Source of the DNA: Alloscardovia macacae
Lineage (GTDB): Bacteria; Actinomycetota; Actinomycetes; Actinomycetales; Bifidobacteriaceae
Direction of reading: 5' to 3'
Assembly: GCF_002259705.1 (NCBI RefSeq)
Contig: NZ_MWWT01000001.1
Location: forward strand, 248,001 to 312,000
DNA: 64,000 nt
The notes below the pieces were generated by a model. That model had not been told where the DNA came from, made no database searches, and worked only from the letters and a program-made list of their open reading frames with translations. Shown here piece after piece: positions 16,353 through 27,392 of the stretch (the stretch's first letter is position 1; every line of letters begins with the position of its first letter). Made by a program: the position numbers and the translations under genes.

Positions 16353-18590
16353 CTAGGTCTTGCGATGTCGCCGCACCATAAGCACAGCTGCTCCGGCCGC
16401 CGTCAGCACCAGAATGAGCGCGCTCGCAGTGACCACGTCCGCGCCGGTCTTCGCGAGAACGCTGCTTTTCTCGGTCTGAGGAGATGGGGCTGCAGACGCA
16501 GACGTCTTCACGCGCTTCTCCTCTGGAGCGTCTGTAGTGTCTGGAATATCTGGAGCGTCTGGAGTAGACGGTGAGGACGCGGCCTCTCCAGCCCTGGCGG
16601 CCTCCCCGCCGGACTCACTAGCCCCAGCCCCAGCACTCCCAGCAAACCCACGCACACTGCACAGCTCCCCATACGCTCCGTCCTGAGGCACAGTTCCGTT
16701 CAGCAGATATGAGACCATGATGTCATTCGCGCACGCGTACCCCGCGCCTGTACGCAGCCAGGCCACGTGCTGCGCGCCCTCCACGCTGAGCAGACTGCCG
16801 CCGAGCGCGCGGGCGAGGATCTCCCCGTTTGCGTATGGCGTGGCAGGGTCGTGCGTGGTGGAGACGACGAGCGTCGGTGGCAGGCTGAGTGCGAGGTTTT
16901 CCACGTGAGTTCCAGGAGCATCCGCCGAGAGATTTCCCGCGAACGGCCACGCTGAGCAGGCGCTGAGGCTACCGATGCCGTGATACTGCGCGCCTGGGTC
17001 GCGGTATGGCGCGGCAGCGTAGAGCATGGTCTGCACGCGGATGGAGTTTTCGAGAGACGCGCCTGCAGGATTCGCCCCGTCCGCGCAGGTGACGGCCGTG
17101 TAGGCGGCGTTTCCGTAGCCGTCCGTGTCCTCGAAGTTCGAGTAGAGGCGCACGTATTCCGGCATGATCTGCCCCGCGTGGATTTGCGCGAGCCCGTACG
17201 CGAGCACCGGCCAATCATCCTGACTGTACAGGCCGCCGGACAGCGCGGTGACGGCCACGTCGAAGCTGAGCGACGTCGTGCGCTCGGTACCGAAGAGATT
17301 CTCAGTATGCGTGAGAGGCTGCGTGGCCAGAGGCCTCAGGATATTCTGCACTTGCTGTGTAGCGAGCGAGACCGCGTCATCCGCGAGGTCGCCGTCATGC
17401 GGCTGCACGTCCGCGAGCTGCAGCGGACAGGCGGCCGTCCGATTATCCGGGATGCCGCCGTCCGTCAGCTCGGCCCACGTCTGCGCGCGTGCCGACAGAG
17501 AGAAGCACCACTGCGCGAATTGCTCAAAGGTATTCTGGAACGCGCTCGCCTGCGTGAGATCCAGCGCATTCAGCGCGCGCAGCTGCTCGTCCGTCAGCGC
17601 GGTCGTCGCGTCCGCAGCCGTGGGCGCCGTGCCCTCGTACGGGCTGACCGCGCCGTCGAGCACGAGCCGCCCGACGCGCTGCGGGAAGCTTCGCGCGTAC
17701 ACGTATCCGAGCCGCGTCCCGTACGAGAGGCCCACGAAGTTCAATTTTTCCTCTCCCAGCACGCTGCGCACCACGTCCATATCCTGAGCCGCACTCGTGC
17801 TGTCCATATTCCTGAGGAACAGCGCGCGCTGCTCGTCCGTCAGACCCAGAGCGCGACCCGTATAGGAGAAGCAGGAACGCACGTACTCGCGGGTGCGCGC
17901 CACATTCGCCGCAGTCTGCGCGGACAGGTCATCCGTATACACGGCAGGAGCGCCGGCAGAAACGTCGCGGAACTCGTCCACCGCACACTGCGCGAACGGC
18001 AGCGAACTGCCCACACCGCGCGGGTCGAGCCCTACGAGGTCATACGACTCGTTCAGCGCGCGCATCTGCGGGGTATCGAGCACCTCCGCCACATACTCAG
18101 ACGCCTTACCGCCCGGACCGCCATTATTAAAAAGAAGCATGCCTTTCTTCTGACCCGTAGCAGGGAAAATGTTCAGATGCAGAGCCACATTCCCCGCATC
18201 TGGCTGCGCGTAGTCAATGGGCACGATGATGAACGCCGAGGTAAACGAGCCGAAGTCCTCCTGCTGAGTCACGCCCGTGAGCTGCTGCGTGTAATACTTC
18301 TGGAGGGTGGGTGGGGTGTCGGGTGCGGTCTCGCTGTCAGAAGGCGAGGCAGACGATGGAATCGGCTCTCCGATGCGGTACGTGCCATCCTCCTCAAGGA
18401 ACGCCTCGCTGTACGGCGTCGCTTCGAGGGCAGCTGTGAGCTCCTCGGTGCTGACGGAGTCGGGACCCTCAGTAGCGGACGCGACGGGTGGGGTGAATAT
18501 CAGGGAGATGAATGAAAAAATGCATGCGAGAGCGGCTGTGCTCGCACGTGTACGAAATCTGCGCGTCGCGCGGTGGTGTAACGTCATCAT
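16353..18590 (-). CDS. Wall-anchored alpha/beta-hydrolase (tripeptidyl-aminopeptidase type)
   Basis: A 745-residue secreted enzyme. The signal peptide covers residues 1-39. The hydrolase shows NNGGPGGKAS (oxyanion region), the nucleophile elbow GLSYGTRLG, the acid in VSTTHDPATPY and the His in EGAQHVAWL. These make it a relative of the Streptomyces tripeptidyl aminopeptidases and prolyl peptidases (S33 type). A Pro/Asp/Ala-rich linker with PDAPDIPDTTDAPEE-type repeats leads to LAKTG, a hydrophobic helix and RRHRKT, the sortase anchor; LAxTG rather than LPxTG suggests a class E sortase. It probably trims peptides at the cell surface. It is transcribed alone, with weak RBS-like GAAGAG before the ATG. 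Confidence 0.9.
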   Translation of the reverse strand: MMTLHHRATRRFRTRASTAALACIFSFISLIFTPPVASATEGPDSVSTEELTAALEATPYSEAFLEEDGTYRIGEPIPSSASPSDSETAPDTPPTLQKYYTQQLTGVTQQEDFGSFTSAFIIVPIDYAQPDAGNVALHLNIFPATGQKKGMLLFNNGGPGGKASEYVAEVLDTPQMRALNESYDLVGLDPRGVGSSLPFAQCAVDEFRDVSAGAPAVYTDDLSAQTAANVARTREYVRSCFSYTGRALGLTDEQRALFLRNMDSTSAAQDMDVVRSVLGEEKLNFVGLSYGTRLGYVYARSFPQRVGRLVLDGAVSPYEGTAPTAADATTALTDEQLRALNALDLTQASAFQNTFEQFAQWCFSLSARAQTWAELTDGGIPDNRTAACPLQLADVQPHDGDLADDAVSLATQQVQNILRPLATQPLTHTENLFGTERTTSLSFDVAVTALSGGLYSQDDWPVLAYGLAQIHAGQIMPEYVRLYSNFEDTDGYGNAAYTAVTCADGANPAGASLENSIRVQTMLYAAAPYRDPGAQYHGIGSLSACSAWPFAGNLSADAPGTHVENLALSLPPTLVVSTTHDPATPYANGEILARALGGSLLSVEGAQHVAWLRTGAGYACANDIMVSYLLNGTVPQDGAYGELCSVRGFAGSAGAGASESGGEAARAGEAASSPSTPDAPDIPDTTDAPEEKRVKTSASAAPSPQTEKSSVLAKTGADVVTASALILVLTAAGAAVLMVRRHRKT

Positions 18591-18643
18591 CGGGTCTCTT
18601 CTCAGTCTCTCTCAGGGCTGGTCGATCCGCTTGTGGCGGTATG

Positions 18644-18684
18644 AGCTAGGGTAGCGGGCGGTGGGGACGGGGTGCTACCCTAGC
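18644..18684 (+). terminator. Perfect 12-bp hairpin with T-run on the plus strand
   Basis: AGCTAGGGTAGC (18644-18655) is the exact complement of GCTACCCTAGCT (18673-18684), and TTTTTCTG follows on the plus strand. Both neighbouring genes are on the minus strand, so the T-run lies on the wrong side for the GtrII-like gene ending at 18693. The hairpin would best stop a plus-strand, antisense transcript. Confidence 0.6.
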
Positions 18685-18692
18685 TTTTTCTG

Positions 18693-20366
18693 TTAGAACT
18701 TCACTATAATGACACCATTAATCTTCTGAACGCTACCTTCTGCAGGCCATCGTGGCATAGAAAGAGACTCCTGCTCGGCCATGCTCTCTTGCGCGCGGCT
18801 TGGCATCCTAAACGAGTATCCCTGAGCTGCCATAAAGTGGTTTTTCACCCAGTCGCCATGTGTCGTAGAAAAAGTGATGTCCATAATGGAGCGGCCTATA
18901 AGGTCGAGGTCTGTAGACTTGTAGGTATCGGCATTCCCTCGAGGTATGTGACGACCTATGTACACTACGGGCTCGGAAGGATGCTCCATACCTGTTACTT
19001 CTCCGATGCGTGTAGCCAGCTGAGAAGCGAGGAGCACATCCTGCTGATAGATAACACTTTCTGTGTAGAAGATACGGTTCGATATCTGTCCCTGTCCGAA
19101 GCATACAGCGAGGAGAACGAGCCATGCCAGTAGCTGAGACCACTTGAAGGAGAGGAAAGAATTGACAGAAAGAAGTTCATGAAGAAGCAGGAAAATAAAA
19201 CTGAACACGTACGGATATACGAATTCAGTGCGTACAGTAGGAACCATGCCAAGCAAAACACTCATGATAAGGGGCGATGCGAAAACTGCAGCCATGATGA
19301 GAACAGCAGAAAAAGGAGTACGGCGGCATAAAAAGCGTATTCCCAGAATGAGGAGGAGAAGAATGCCCAGTACAGTAAAAGCGAGCGAATAGTATATGCG
19401 CTGGCTGAAGTATACAGTGCGAGCATGACGCAGAATAGTGACGATAATGTGATAAAGAGAATCTTTACCCCAGCGGACCTGGTCGTTCACGTAAGCATCA
19501 GTAGATGTATGGTATACATACAGCGCCAGTCGGTTTAGAAGAGAGTAGATGATATATCCACATATAGAGAGAGCGGCAGGTATGAGAATAAAAGAAGTGA
19601 AGGAATGCTCAGACTTCCGTGTGGACGATGACGATGAGAAAAACTTGTATACATATACCATTCCTACAGCAGAGATGAAAAGTGAAATCTGTGCAGTATA
19701 AAGACTGAAAGCAGCAGCGAGAAGAAGAATAGCGAGAAGATGGTAAGCTAGAGTTACTCGGATGCGGTGAGATTCACGGTGAACTCTCACAGACGCAGCA
19801 TTCACATATGTCATCACAGCTAGGGCTACGAGCATCATTCCCACACAGACAGATGGAGACTGCAGGAGGAAGCCGAGCTGTTCAGCCATAATAGGGGAGA
19901 CAAAAAGGGGAATGACGAAGAAAGCTATATGCCATTTTTCTTTCTTTTCGGATAATGCATAGAACACATATCCCCAGAGGAATACAGTGGCAGCGAAGAG
20001 AATAACGGTCAGGAATCCGGAAAGAGCGTTATTATACCAGTAGGTTCCAGCTATCTTTTTTAACCAAACAAAACCGAAGCGGCTAAGCTGAATCCAGGAC
20101 CTATAGAGGTTTTTCTGTGCTTGAATGATAGCTTCGGTATCGATAGAAAAGGTATTTGAGAAGAGCTTCTGGCCGAAAGCAAGAAGTAAGAAGACCAGAG
20201 ATAGAAGGAATTCCCAGCGCACTTTCCATGCATACTGGGTAAAACCACTCCACGAGTAAGGGAGCGTGCTACTGGCTGTCGGTGTGGCCGGGACTGCTCC
20301 AGACTGTATATGGTCGGAGGGGGAGGTATCTACGTGTACGGTGTCAGGCGCATCCGATGTCATCAT
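18693..20366 (-). CDS. GtrII-like polytopic glucosyltransferase
   Basis: A 557-residue membrane protein with about eleven hydrophobic segments and no soluble glycosyltransferase domain, as in the GtrII (Glucos_trans_II) family. These enzymes transfer glucose from undecaprenyl-phosphate-glucose to a growing surface polysaccharide outside the membrane. FSNTFSIDTEAIIQ near residue 90 supplies the acidic loop expected after the first helix. The C-terminal 130 residues lie outside. The start at ATG 20366 follows GAAGAG; an ATG at 20411 is possible but lacks a binding site. The matching GtrB and GtrA genes are in this window but far away. AT-rich codons here differ from the housekeeping genes, as in the rest of the polysaccharide region. 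Confidence 0.78.
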   Translation of the reverse strand: MMTSDAPDTVHVDTSPSDHIQSGAVPATPTASSTLPYSWSGFTQYAWKVRWEFLLSLVFLLLAFGQKLFSNTFSIDTEAIIQAQKNLYRSWIQLSRFGFVWLKKIAGTYWYNNALSGFLTVILFAATVFLWGYVFYALSEKKEKWHIAFFVIPLFVSPIMAEQLGFLLQSPSVCVGMMLVALAVMTYVNAASVRVHRESHRIRVTLAYHLLAILLLAAAFSLYTAQISLFISAVGMVYVYKFFSSSSSTRKSEHSFTSFILIPAALSICGYIIYSLLNRLALYVYHTSTDAYVNDQVRWGKDSLYHIIVTILRHARTVYFSQRIYYSLAFTVLGILLLLILGIRFLCRRTPFSAVLIMAAVFASPLIMSVLLGMVPTVRTEFVYPYVFSFIFLLLHELLSVNSFLSFKWSQLLAWLVLLAVCFGQGQISNRIFYTESVIYQQDVLLASQLATRIGEVTGMEHPSEPVVYIGRHIPRGNADTYKSTDLDLIGRSIMDITFSTTHGDWVKNHFMAAQGYSFRMPSRAQESMAEQESLSMPRWPAEGSVQKINGVIIVKF

Positions 20367-20518
20367 AGAGTGCTCTTCTTTCGTCTCGTGATATAAGCGT
20401 AGGGTGTACAAATGTGCTGCGGAGAAGACGAGTGTTCTGCGTCGACTCTGGGCACTTAGACCTATATCATTGGTATACTCTTATCAGAATAGTTTAACGC
20501 ACACTGCAGGAGTTTTAC

Positions 20519-22423
20519 ATGTTACTGCCTGAAAATGGTGAAGTAAACCGTTTAGGTATTTTCTTCTTCTACGATGGACAGGGCGTAGTGGATGATTATA
20601 TTCCCACTATGCTGAAGGGCTTTGAGCCACATTTTTCTGACCTGACCATAGTAGTGAATGGAAAACTAAACGAGGAAGGCCGCTCTAAGCTGAGTGCGTT
20701 TTCAGATAAAATTATAGTCCGAGAGAATAAAGGCTTAGACGTCTGGGCTTATAAGACAGCTTTGGATAGTTATGGGTGGGAAGCACTTGCAGCATTTGAT
20801 GAGATAGTACTCTTTAACGCTACGATTATGGGCCCTGTGTATCCGTTCTCCGAAATGTTCACTGCTATGGGGGATAAGGATCTCGATTTCTGGGGGATTA
20901 CGAAGTTCCATAAAGTGGATGGTGATCCTTTCGGCTACAGTCCATATGGCTATCTTCCAGAACATATACAGTCTCACTTCCACGCATACCGTAAGTCTTT
21001 CCACACGTCTGAGGCATTCCGTCATTACTGGGATAATCTTCCAGAGATTAAAGACTACATGCAGTCTGTGGGGCTGCATGAGTCTGTCTTTACGAAGCGT
21101 TTCGCAGATAAGGGCTTCAAGTGGGGTGTTTATGTGGACACAGCGGATATGGAGGGTTTCTCCTATGGTCCAGTCACTTTCGCTGCGAAGGATCTCATAG
21201 AGAAGAAGCGTATGCCTATCTTTAAAAGGCGTTCTTTCTTCCATCCGTATTCGGATGTTATGACACAGTCTGCAGGCACAGCAGCACTTGATTTGTATGA
21301 GTACTTGCGTGACCATACAGACTTTGATACTGACCTCATCTGGCAGAATGCTTTGCGGAGCATGAATCTGGCGGATTTGCAAAAGAATCTTCACTTAGAC
21401 TATGTGCTTTCCGACACGCAGCCAGTTCCGCTTCCTGAGGGGAAGACGTATGCTCTCGTGATGCACCTCTACTACCCAGATCTCGTCGATCAGAGCCTCA
21501 AGTATGCATACTCGATGCCAGAAGGGTCAGACCTTATCCTTACCGTGGGGTCGCAGGAGCTCATAGACCTTCTGCGTGAGAAAACTGCAAATATGCCGTA
21601 TAACGTGGATATCCGTAAGATAGAGAACCGTGGGCGTGATGTATCTGCTTTCCTCATAGGCGGGGGAAAGTCTCTGATGAAGTACGATTACGTGGCCTTT
21701 ATGCATGATAAGAAGGTCACGCAGCTTTCTCCTCAGACCAAGGGGGATGGTTTCCGCATTAAGTGCTTCGATAACATGCTGGCGTCGAAGGCATATGTCT
21801 CGCAGGTCATTCACCTCTTCGAAGAGAACCCGCGCATGGGTATGGCTATGCCTACGGGACCGAATCATGCGGAGTACTTCCCCGGGTTCACTTTTAGCTG
21901 GGGACCGAACTTTGCTGGAACGAAAAAGTTCATGAAGGATACACTCGGAATGAGTGTTCCTATGGATGAGAGTAAAGAAGTAGTGGCGCCACTGGGAACT
22001 ATGTTCTGGTTCCGCCCTGCAGCACTGCACGGTCTGCTCGACCGTGACTGGAATTATGCGGACTTTCCTCCTGAGCCGAACGGCATAGATGGTACCATGC
22101 TTCACTTCGTCGAACGTGCGTATGGGTATGTTCCTCAGGCAAACGGTTTTTATCCTGCGTATATCTTCTCTGAACACTTCGCTCGAGTAGAGATAACAAA
22201 CCTCGAGTATATGACGCGTGAGCTCACTCGAGCTGTGAGCCATCCGTGGATTCGTCCAGATCTTTATCAGACTACTATGGCTATCTATGGAGGGAAAAGC
22301 TTCAGAGGACATGCGCGTATGATTCTTATGCTTAACCTCAAGCGCATGGCGAAGGCTATACCAGGTGTTCGTGGTGTGGCGCGCCGTCTTTATGTCTGGC
22401 TGAAGCGAGTGAAGAAAAAGTAG
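20519..22423 (+). CDS. RgpF-like rhamnan-synthesis glycosyltransferase
   Basis: A 634-residue cytoplasmic protein of the RgpF family (rhamnan synthesis F), which adds sugars to rhamnose polysaccharides. It is made of two similar halves. The first has GIFFFYDGQGVVDDYI, RENKGLDVWAYKTAL and FNATIMGP; the second has KIENRGRDVSAFLIGG and VAFMHDKKV. NRGRDV/NKGLDV is the family hallmark. The basic C-terminus (RRLYVWLKRVKKK) may touch the membrane. GCAGGAG precedes the ATG and TATACT lies at 20469-20474. It is followed after 20 bases by an acyltransferase gene in the same direction. Together with the rml genes it points to a rhamnose-containing wall polysaccharide. Confidence 0.88.
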   Translation: MLLPENGEVNRLGIFFFYDGQGVVDDYIPTMLKGFEPHFSDLTIVVNGKLNEEGRSKLSAFSDKIIVRENKGLDVWAYKTALDSYGWEALAAFDEIVLFNATIMGPVYPFSEMFTAMGDKDLDFWGITKFHKVDGDPFGYSPYGYLPEHIQSHFHAYRKSFHTSEAFRHYWDNLPEIKDYMQSVGLHESVFTKRFADKGFKWGVYVDTADMEGFSYGPVTFAAKDLIEKKRMPIFKRRSFFHPYSDVMTQSAGTAALDLYEYLRDHTDFDTDLIWQNALRSMNLADLQKNLHLDYVLSDTQPVPLPEGKTYALVMHLYYPDLVDQSLKYAYSMPEGSDLILTVGSQELIDLLREKTANMPYNVDIRKIENRGRDVSAFLIGGGKSLMKYDYVAFMHDKKVTQLSPQTKGDGFRIKCFDNMLASKAYVSQVIHLFEENPRMGMAMPTGPNHAEYFPGFTFSWGPNFAGTKKFMKDTLGMSVPMDESKEVVAPLGTMFWFRPAALHGLLDRDWNYADFPPEPNGIDGTMLHFVERAYGYVPQANGFYPAYIFSEHFARVEITNLEYMTRELTRAVSHPWIRPDLYQTTMAIYGGKSFRGHARMILMLNLKRMAKAIPGVRGVARRLYVWLKRVKKK

Positions 22424-22443
22424 GAAGAGAGAATACAGCAAAT

Positions 22444-23523
22444 ATGAGTGAATCAGTTCAGACTCATTCAGAGTATCGCAGCGCTCCGGAACGTCGAGAG
22501 AGGCTTTTCTATCTCGACGCCGTGCGAGCATTTGCTGCGGTCCTCATAGTCATTACGCATTTTAATAATCCATTCCTTGTGGATAGGCCAGTATTCGCGA
22601 ACAGTCCTTTCGGAATCTACATAGGCAGTCTCGGGGTATCTCTCTTCCTGATTATCTCGGGTGCTGCGCTTATGTATACGCAGGGTGACCGTGAAAAGCT
22701 GAATCTCGTTTCTTTCTACCGGAAGCGAGCCAAAACCATCTATCCTATGTTCTGGATAGCATTCGTCGTAGCGAATCTTTTCCACTTCTGGCGTTCAGGA
22801 TGGCTGTTTGGAGATACTCCGAAGTGGCGTATTCTCTTATCTCTTTTCGCAGTCGATGGATACGTGGCGAACATGCACGTGGCTACCTTCTATACTCTGG
22901 GAGAGTGGTTCCTCGGCTTCATTCTTATCTTTTATGCGTTATTCCCTCTGCTCAGAAAAGGTGTAAAAGAGTATCCTGTTCTTACTGCTGGTATCATAGC
23001 TATCCTGTATGTAGGGACTATGCTCAGTGGGCGCACGCTATTCCAGCTTCCTCAAGACCTTCTCTTCACTGTGCGTCTTCCTGAGATAGCTTTCGGTATG
23101 TACTTCGTGAGATATATAAAGAAAGTGCCGAATGTGGTAGGTGCAGGGGCTGTAGTGCTTCTCGCTTTGCAGCAGTGGAGAGAATTCCTCACAGGTAACC
23201 TCGCAGTAACTATAGTAGGCATAGCATTCTTTCTCGCTATGGTATGGGTGTGCCAGTATATAGGCACGCCTCATGCGGTTTTGAGGATGCCGACGAACTG
23301 GCTTTCGAAGTATTCGTATGCCATCTTCCTTACGCACCACGTGATTATCGTGGACATTTTTAGCTACTTCGCTAGGTATCATGAGTGGAGCCAGCTCCAG
23401 ATATACGGGTTATTCCTCGTGGACTGCATTCTCATAGGCATCGCATCATGGGTACTGTTCTACGTGGAAAGATATACTGTACGGACCTTTTCGGCGCTAG
23501 GTAAAAAGATAAGGAGACGTTAG
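22444..23523 (+). CDS. Membrane acyltransferase (acyltransferase 3 family)
   Basis: A 359-residue protein with about ten membrane helices. The family signature lies at its start: RLFYLDAVRAFAAVLIVITH, in which Arg and His are the catalytic pair, followed by SLFLIISGAALMY. Such enzymes O-acetylate or O-acylate polysaccharides, as OafA and WecH do. It is placed directly behind the RgpF-like gene, so the rhamnose polysaccharide is the likely acceptor. AGGAAGAGAG precedes the ATG. The unit ends in a perfect terminator hairpin. Confidence 0.9.
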   Translation: MSESVQTHSEYRSAPERRERLFYLDAVRAFAAVLIVITHFNNPFLVDRPVFANSPFGIYIGSLGVSLFLIISGAALMYTQGDREKLNLVSFYRKRAKTIYPMFWIAFVVANLFHFWRSGWLFGDTPKWRILLSLFAVDGYVANMHVATFYTLGEWFLGFILIFYALFPLLRKGVKEYPVLTAGIIAILYVGTMLSGRTLFQLPQDLLFTVRLPEIAFGMYFVRYIKKVPNVVGAGAVVLLALQQWREFLTGNLAVTIVGIAFFLAMVWVCQYIGTPHAVLRMPTNWLSKYSYAIFLTHHVIIVDIFSYFARYHEWSQLQIYGLFLVDCILIGIASWVLFYVERYTVRTFSALGKKIRRR

Positions 23524-23547
23524 TGCCTGAAAACGTATAAACGGAAA

Positions 23548-23588
23548 CGTATAAGGGAGGGGCCGGAAATCGGCCCCTCCCTTATACG
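23548..23588. terminator. Bidirectional terminator
   Basis: An 18-base perfect stem: CGTATAAGGGAGGGGCCG (23548-23565) with its complement at 23571-23588 and a loop of five bases. It separates the convergent acyltransferase and epimerase genes. Confidence 0.9.
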
Positions 23589-23629
23589 TGTATATATCCA
23601 CGAGAAAGTGTAAGACAGAATATAATCAG

Positions 23630-24463
23630 CTATGCATGCATAATCTGATGAATCTTCGTGGCATCTCCCCATACGGCAGGCGAATCATATGGTCGGTCTG
23701 GGAACGCGCCATATTCTAGAGTAATATCGAGATGATTATCGCGAATATACTGCTCGACACGATCAGCCAAGCTCATAGGCTCACCAGTGCAGCAGTTTAT
23801 CACTCCCGTAACCGTATCCTGACCCACAGTAGCAGAAATCTGACGAGCGAGCTCATCTACATTAATGAAGTCATACTTATTCTTACCCGTGGTGAACGGG
23901 AAAGTAGGCTTGCCTTCCTGTGCGGCCTGGTATAGCTTCGAGAAAATGGAATTCCCATGGACATCATCGCCTACGATGTAGTAGGCGCGAATCCACTGGA
24001 AAGTAGCATCATACCGTGCAGCTAGACGAGAGGTAGCTTCGCGAAGTGCATTCTTCGCTATGCCGTACAGAGAAGCAGGCGCACATGGAGTATCTTCTGA
24101 TATGGCGCCTTCCCAGTAGCCTACCTCGTGCATAGAACCCATGACAGCTATCTGCTTGAGACCACCTTCGAGCATCGATTTAATGAAAGCGTAGTGCCCA
24201 GAAAGATCACCCATATGAGCATCGGAGTCATGCTTAAAGCCATCACGCCATGCCATATGAAGGCAGACATCAGGCGAGCCAAGCTGCTCGAAGACGTTAT
24301 CTCCGAAATCGAAAAGATTAAACTGAACAGTGGTAGCGCGTTCGTCTATACCCTCAGTACGTACATCTGCTGCTATAACCTCGTGACCTGCATCGAGGAG
24401 TGCAGAGACGACGTGACGCCCGATGTATCCGCCAGCACCCGTTACTAATATTTTCTTCGTCAT
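23630..24463 (-). CDS. NAD-dependent sugar epimerase/dehydratase
   Basis: A 277-residue extended short-chain dehydrogenase. TGAGGYIGRHV at residues 8-18 binds NAD; the catalytic YGIAK (Y-x-x-x-K) is near residue 133, with the Ser in AVMGSMHEVG. The C-terminal half has DFINVDELA, as in nucleotide-sugar epimerases. It lies between polysaccharide genes and probably makes or modifies a nucleotide sugar, but which one cannot be said. It is transcribed alone and away from the exporter genes. A TACACT hexamer lies 8 bases before the ATG and no ribosome binding site is seen. Confidence 0.85.
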   Translation of the reverse strand: MTKKILVTGAGGYIGRHVVSALLDAGHEVIAADVRTEGIDERATTVQFNLFDFGDNVFEQLGSPDVCLHMAWRDGFKHDSDAHMGDLSGHYAFIKSMLEGGLKQIAVMGSMHEVGYWEGAISEDTPCAPASLYGIAKNALREATSRLAARYDATFQWIRAYYIVGDDVHGNSIFSKLYQAAQEGKPTFPFTTGKNKYDFINVDELARQISATVGQDTVTGVINCCTGEPMSLADRVEQYIRDNHLDITLEYGAFPDRPYDSPAVWGDATKIHQIMHA

Positions 24464-24584
24464 AATATTCTAGTGTAGCAGTGGGGGTGTCAGTGAAGGA
24501 TAGCATAGTTAAGAAGCGCTATGTATAAGGTTCTAGATACCTCGCGGTAAACTTGAATGAGTAATTTACGCAGAAAGGCTTTAC

Positions 24585-25448
24585 GTGGCAGAAAAATCTG
24601 AGACTGTATCTCGTCCTGGAATCAGTCGCGGGATCCTCGATATCTCGCGGTATAAGTATCTTCTTGATTTGCTTGTCCAGAAGGAAGTGCGCGTCCGTTA
24701 TCGTGGATCGTGGCTCGGAATGGCATGGACGTATGTGAAGCCTCTCACGCAGTTTATCGTGTTCTATGTGGCCATGGGTATCTTCCTCGGACTTGGTCGT
24801 GGTGGTGGTATAGAGAACTATCCTGTGTATCTTTTCGCTGGTATCATCGTGACGAACTTCTTTAATGAAGCGTTTATGAGTACTACCATGAGCATCGTGG
24901 GGAATGCTGGGTTGATTAAGAAGATTTATCTTCCACGTGAGCTCTTCCCCCTGGCATCTCTCCGCGTATCTTTCGTGCATTTCCTACCACAGTGGCTTGT
25001 GCTTATGGTGGGATCCATACTTCTGGGGTGGAAAGCGGACCTTGCAGGACTAGTCGTGGCCTTTTTAGCCTTCGTATCGTTGTCCATCTTCGCATTCGGA
25101 ATGGGACTTTTCTTTGGCTCTATAAATGTGTTTTACAGGGACGCGCAGAATGCTACAGAGCTCGTATCTATGATAGCTATGTGGCTGGCTCCGAGTTTTT
25201 ATACATGGCATCAGGTGGCTAGTCAGCTTCCACACTGGGGATTACAGATATACATGGCGAACCCTATAGCTATAGCAGTGGAAGCATTCCATCGTGGATT
25301 CTGGTGGGGAAGTACGGATGGATCATTCACTTTCGCCAGCGGCTGGGGCTTAAGTATAAGCTTAAGCTTTGTTATTTCGTTACTCATGCTGGCTATAGGT
25401 GAGTTCACATTCCGTAAGCTTGAGGGCGGATTCGCCCAAGAAATGTAG
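24585..25448 (+). CDS. Polysaccharide ABC exporter permease (Wzm type)
   Basis: A 287-residue ABC-2-type permease with six membrane helices. LVQKEVRVRYRGSWLGMAWTYVKPL at residues 30-55 is the amphipathic entry segment found in Wzm, TagG and RfbA-type exporters of polysaccharides and teichoic acids. GTG start at 24585 with AAAGG 6-10 bases before it. The next gene, its ATPase, begins almost at once. The pair exports lipid-linked polysaccharide assembled in the cytoplasm, so chain growth is probably processive rather than Wzy-dependent; no wzy or wzx gene is seen. Confidence 0.92.
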   Translation: MAEKSETVSRPGISRGILDISRYKYLLDLLVQKEVRVRYRGSWLGMAWTYVKPLTQFIVFYVAMGIFLGLGRGGGIENYPVYLFAGIIVTNFFNEAFMSTTMSIVGNAGLIKKIYLPRELFPLASLRVSFVHFLPQWLVLMVGSILLGWKADLAGLVVAFLAFVSLSIFAFGMGLFFGSINVFYRDAQNATELVSMIAMWLAPSFYTWHQVASQLPHWGLQIYMANPIAIAVEAFHRGFWWGSTDGSFTFASGWGLSISLSFVISLLMLAIGEFTFRKLEGGFAQEM

Positions 25449-25474
25449 TGCAGAAAAGGAAGGAGGTAGAAAAT

Positions 25475-27290
<1,816 letters not shown>

Positions 27291-27392
27291 GCACTAAAGG
27301 TGATTGTACTGTGACCAGCGCCTGCGTGGTAGATATTCAGTGTGAGTATTACTACGTGGGCGAGGAATGAATATGATCGAGGAATCGGAGAG

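Noticed and set aside
16980-18515. 511-codon open frame antisense to the wall-anchored peptidase
   Set aside because: Arg/His-rich translation without domains, opposite a protein with intact catalytic and sorting motifs.
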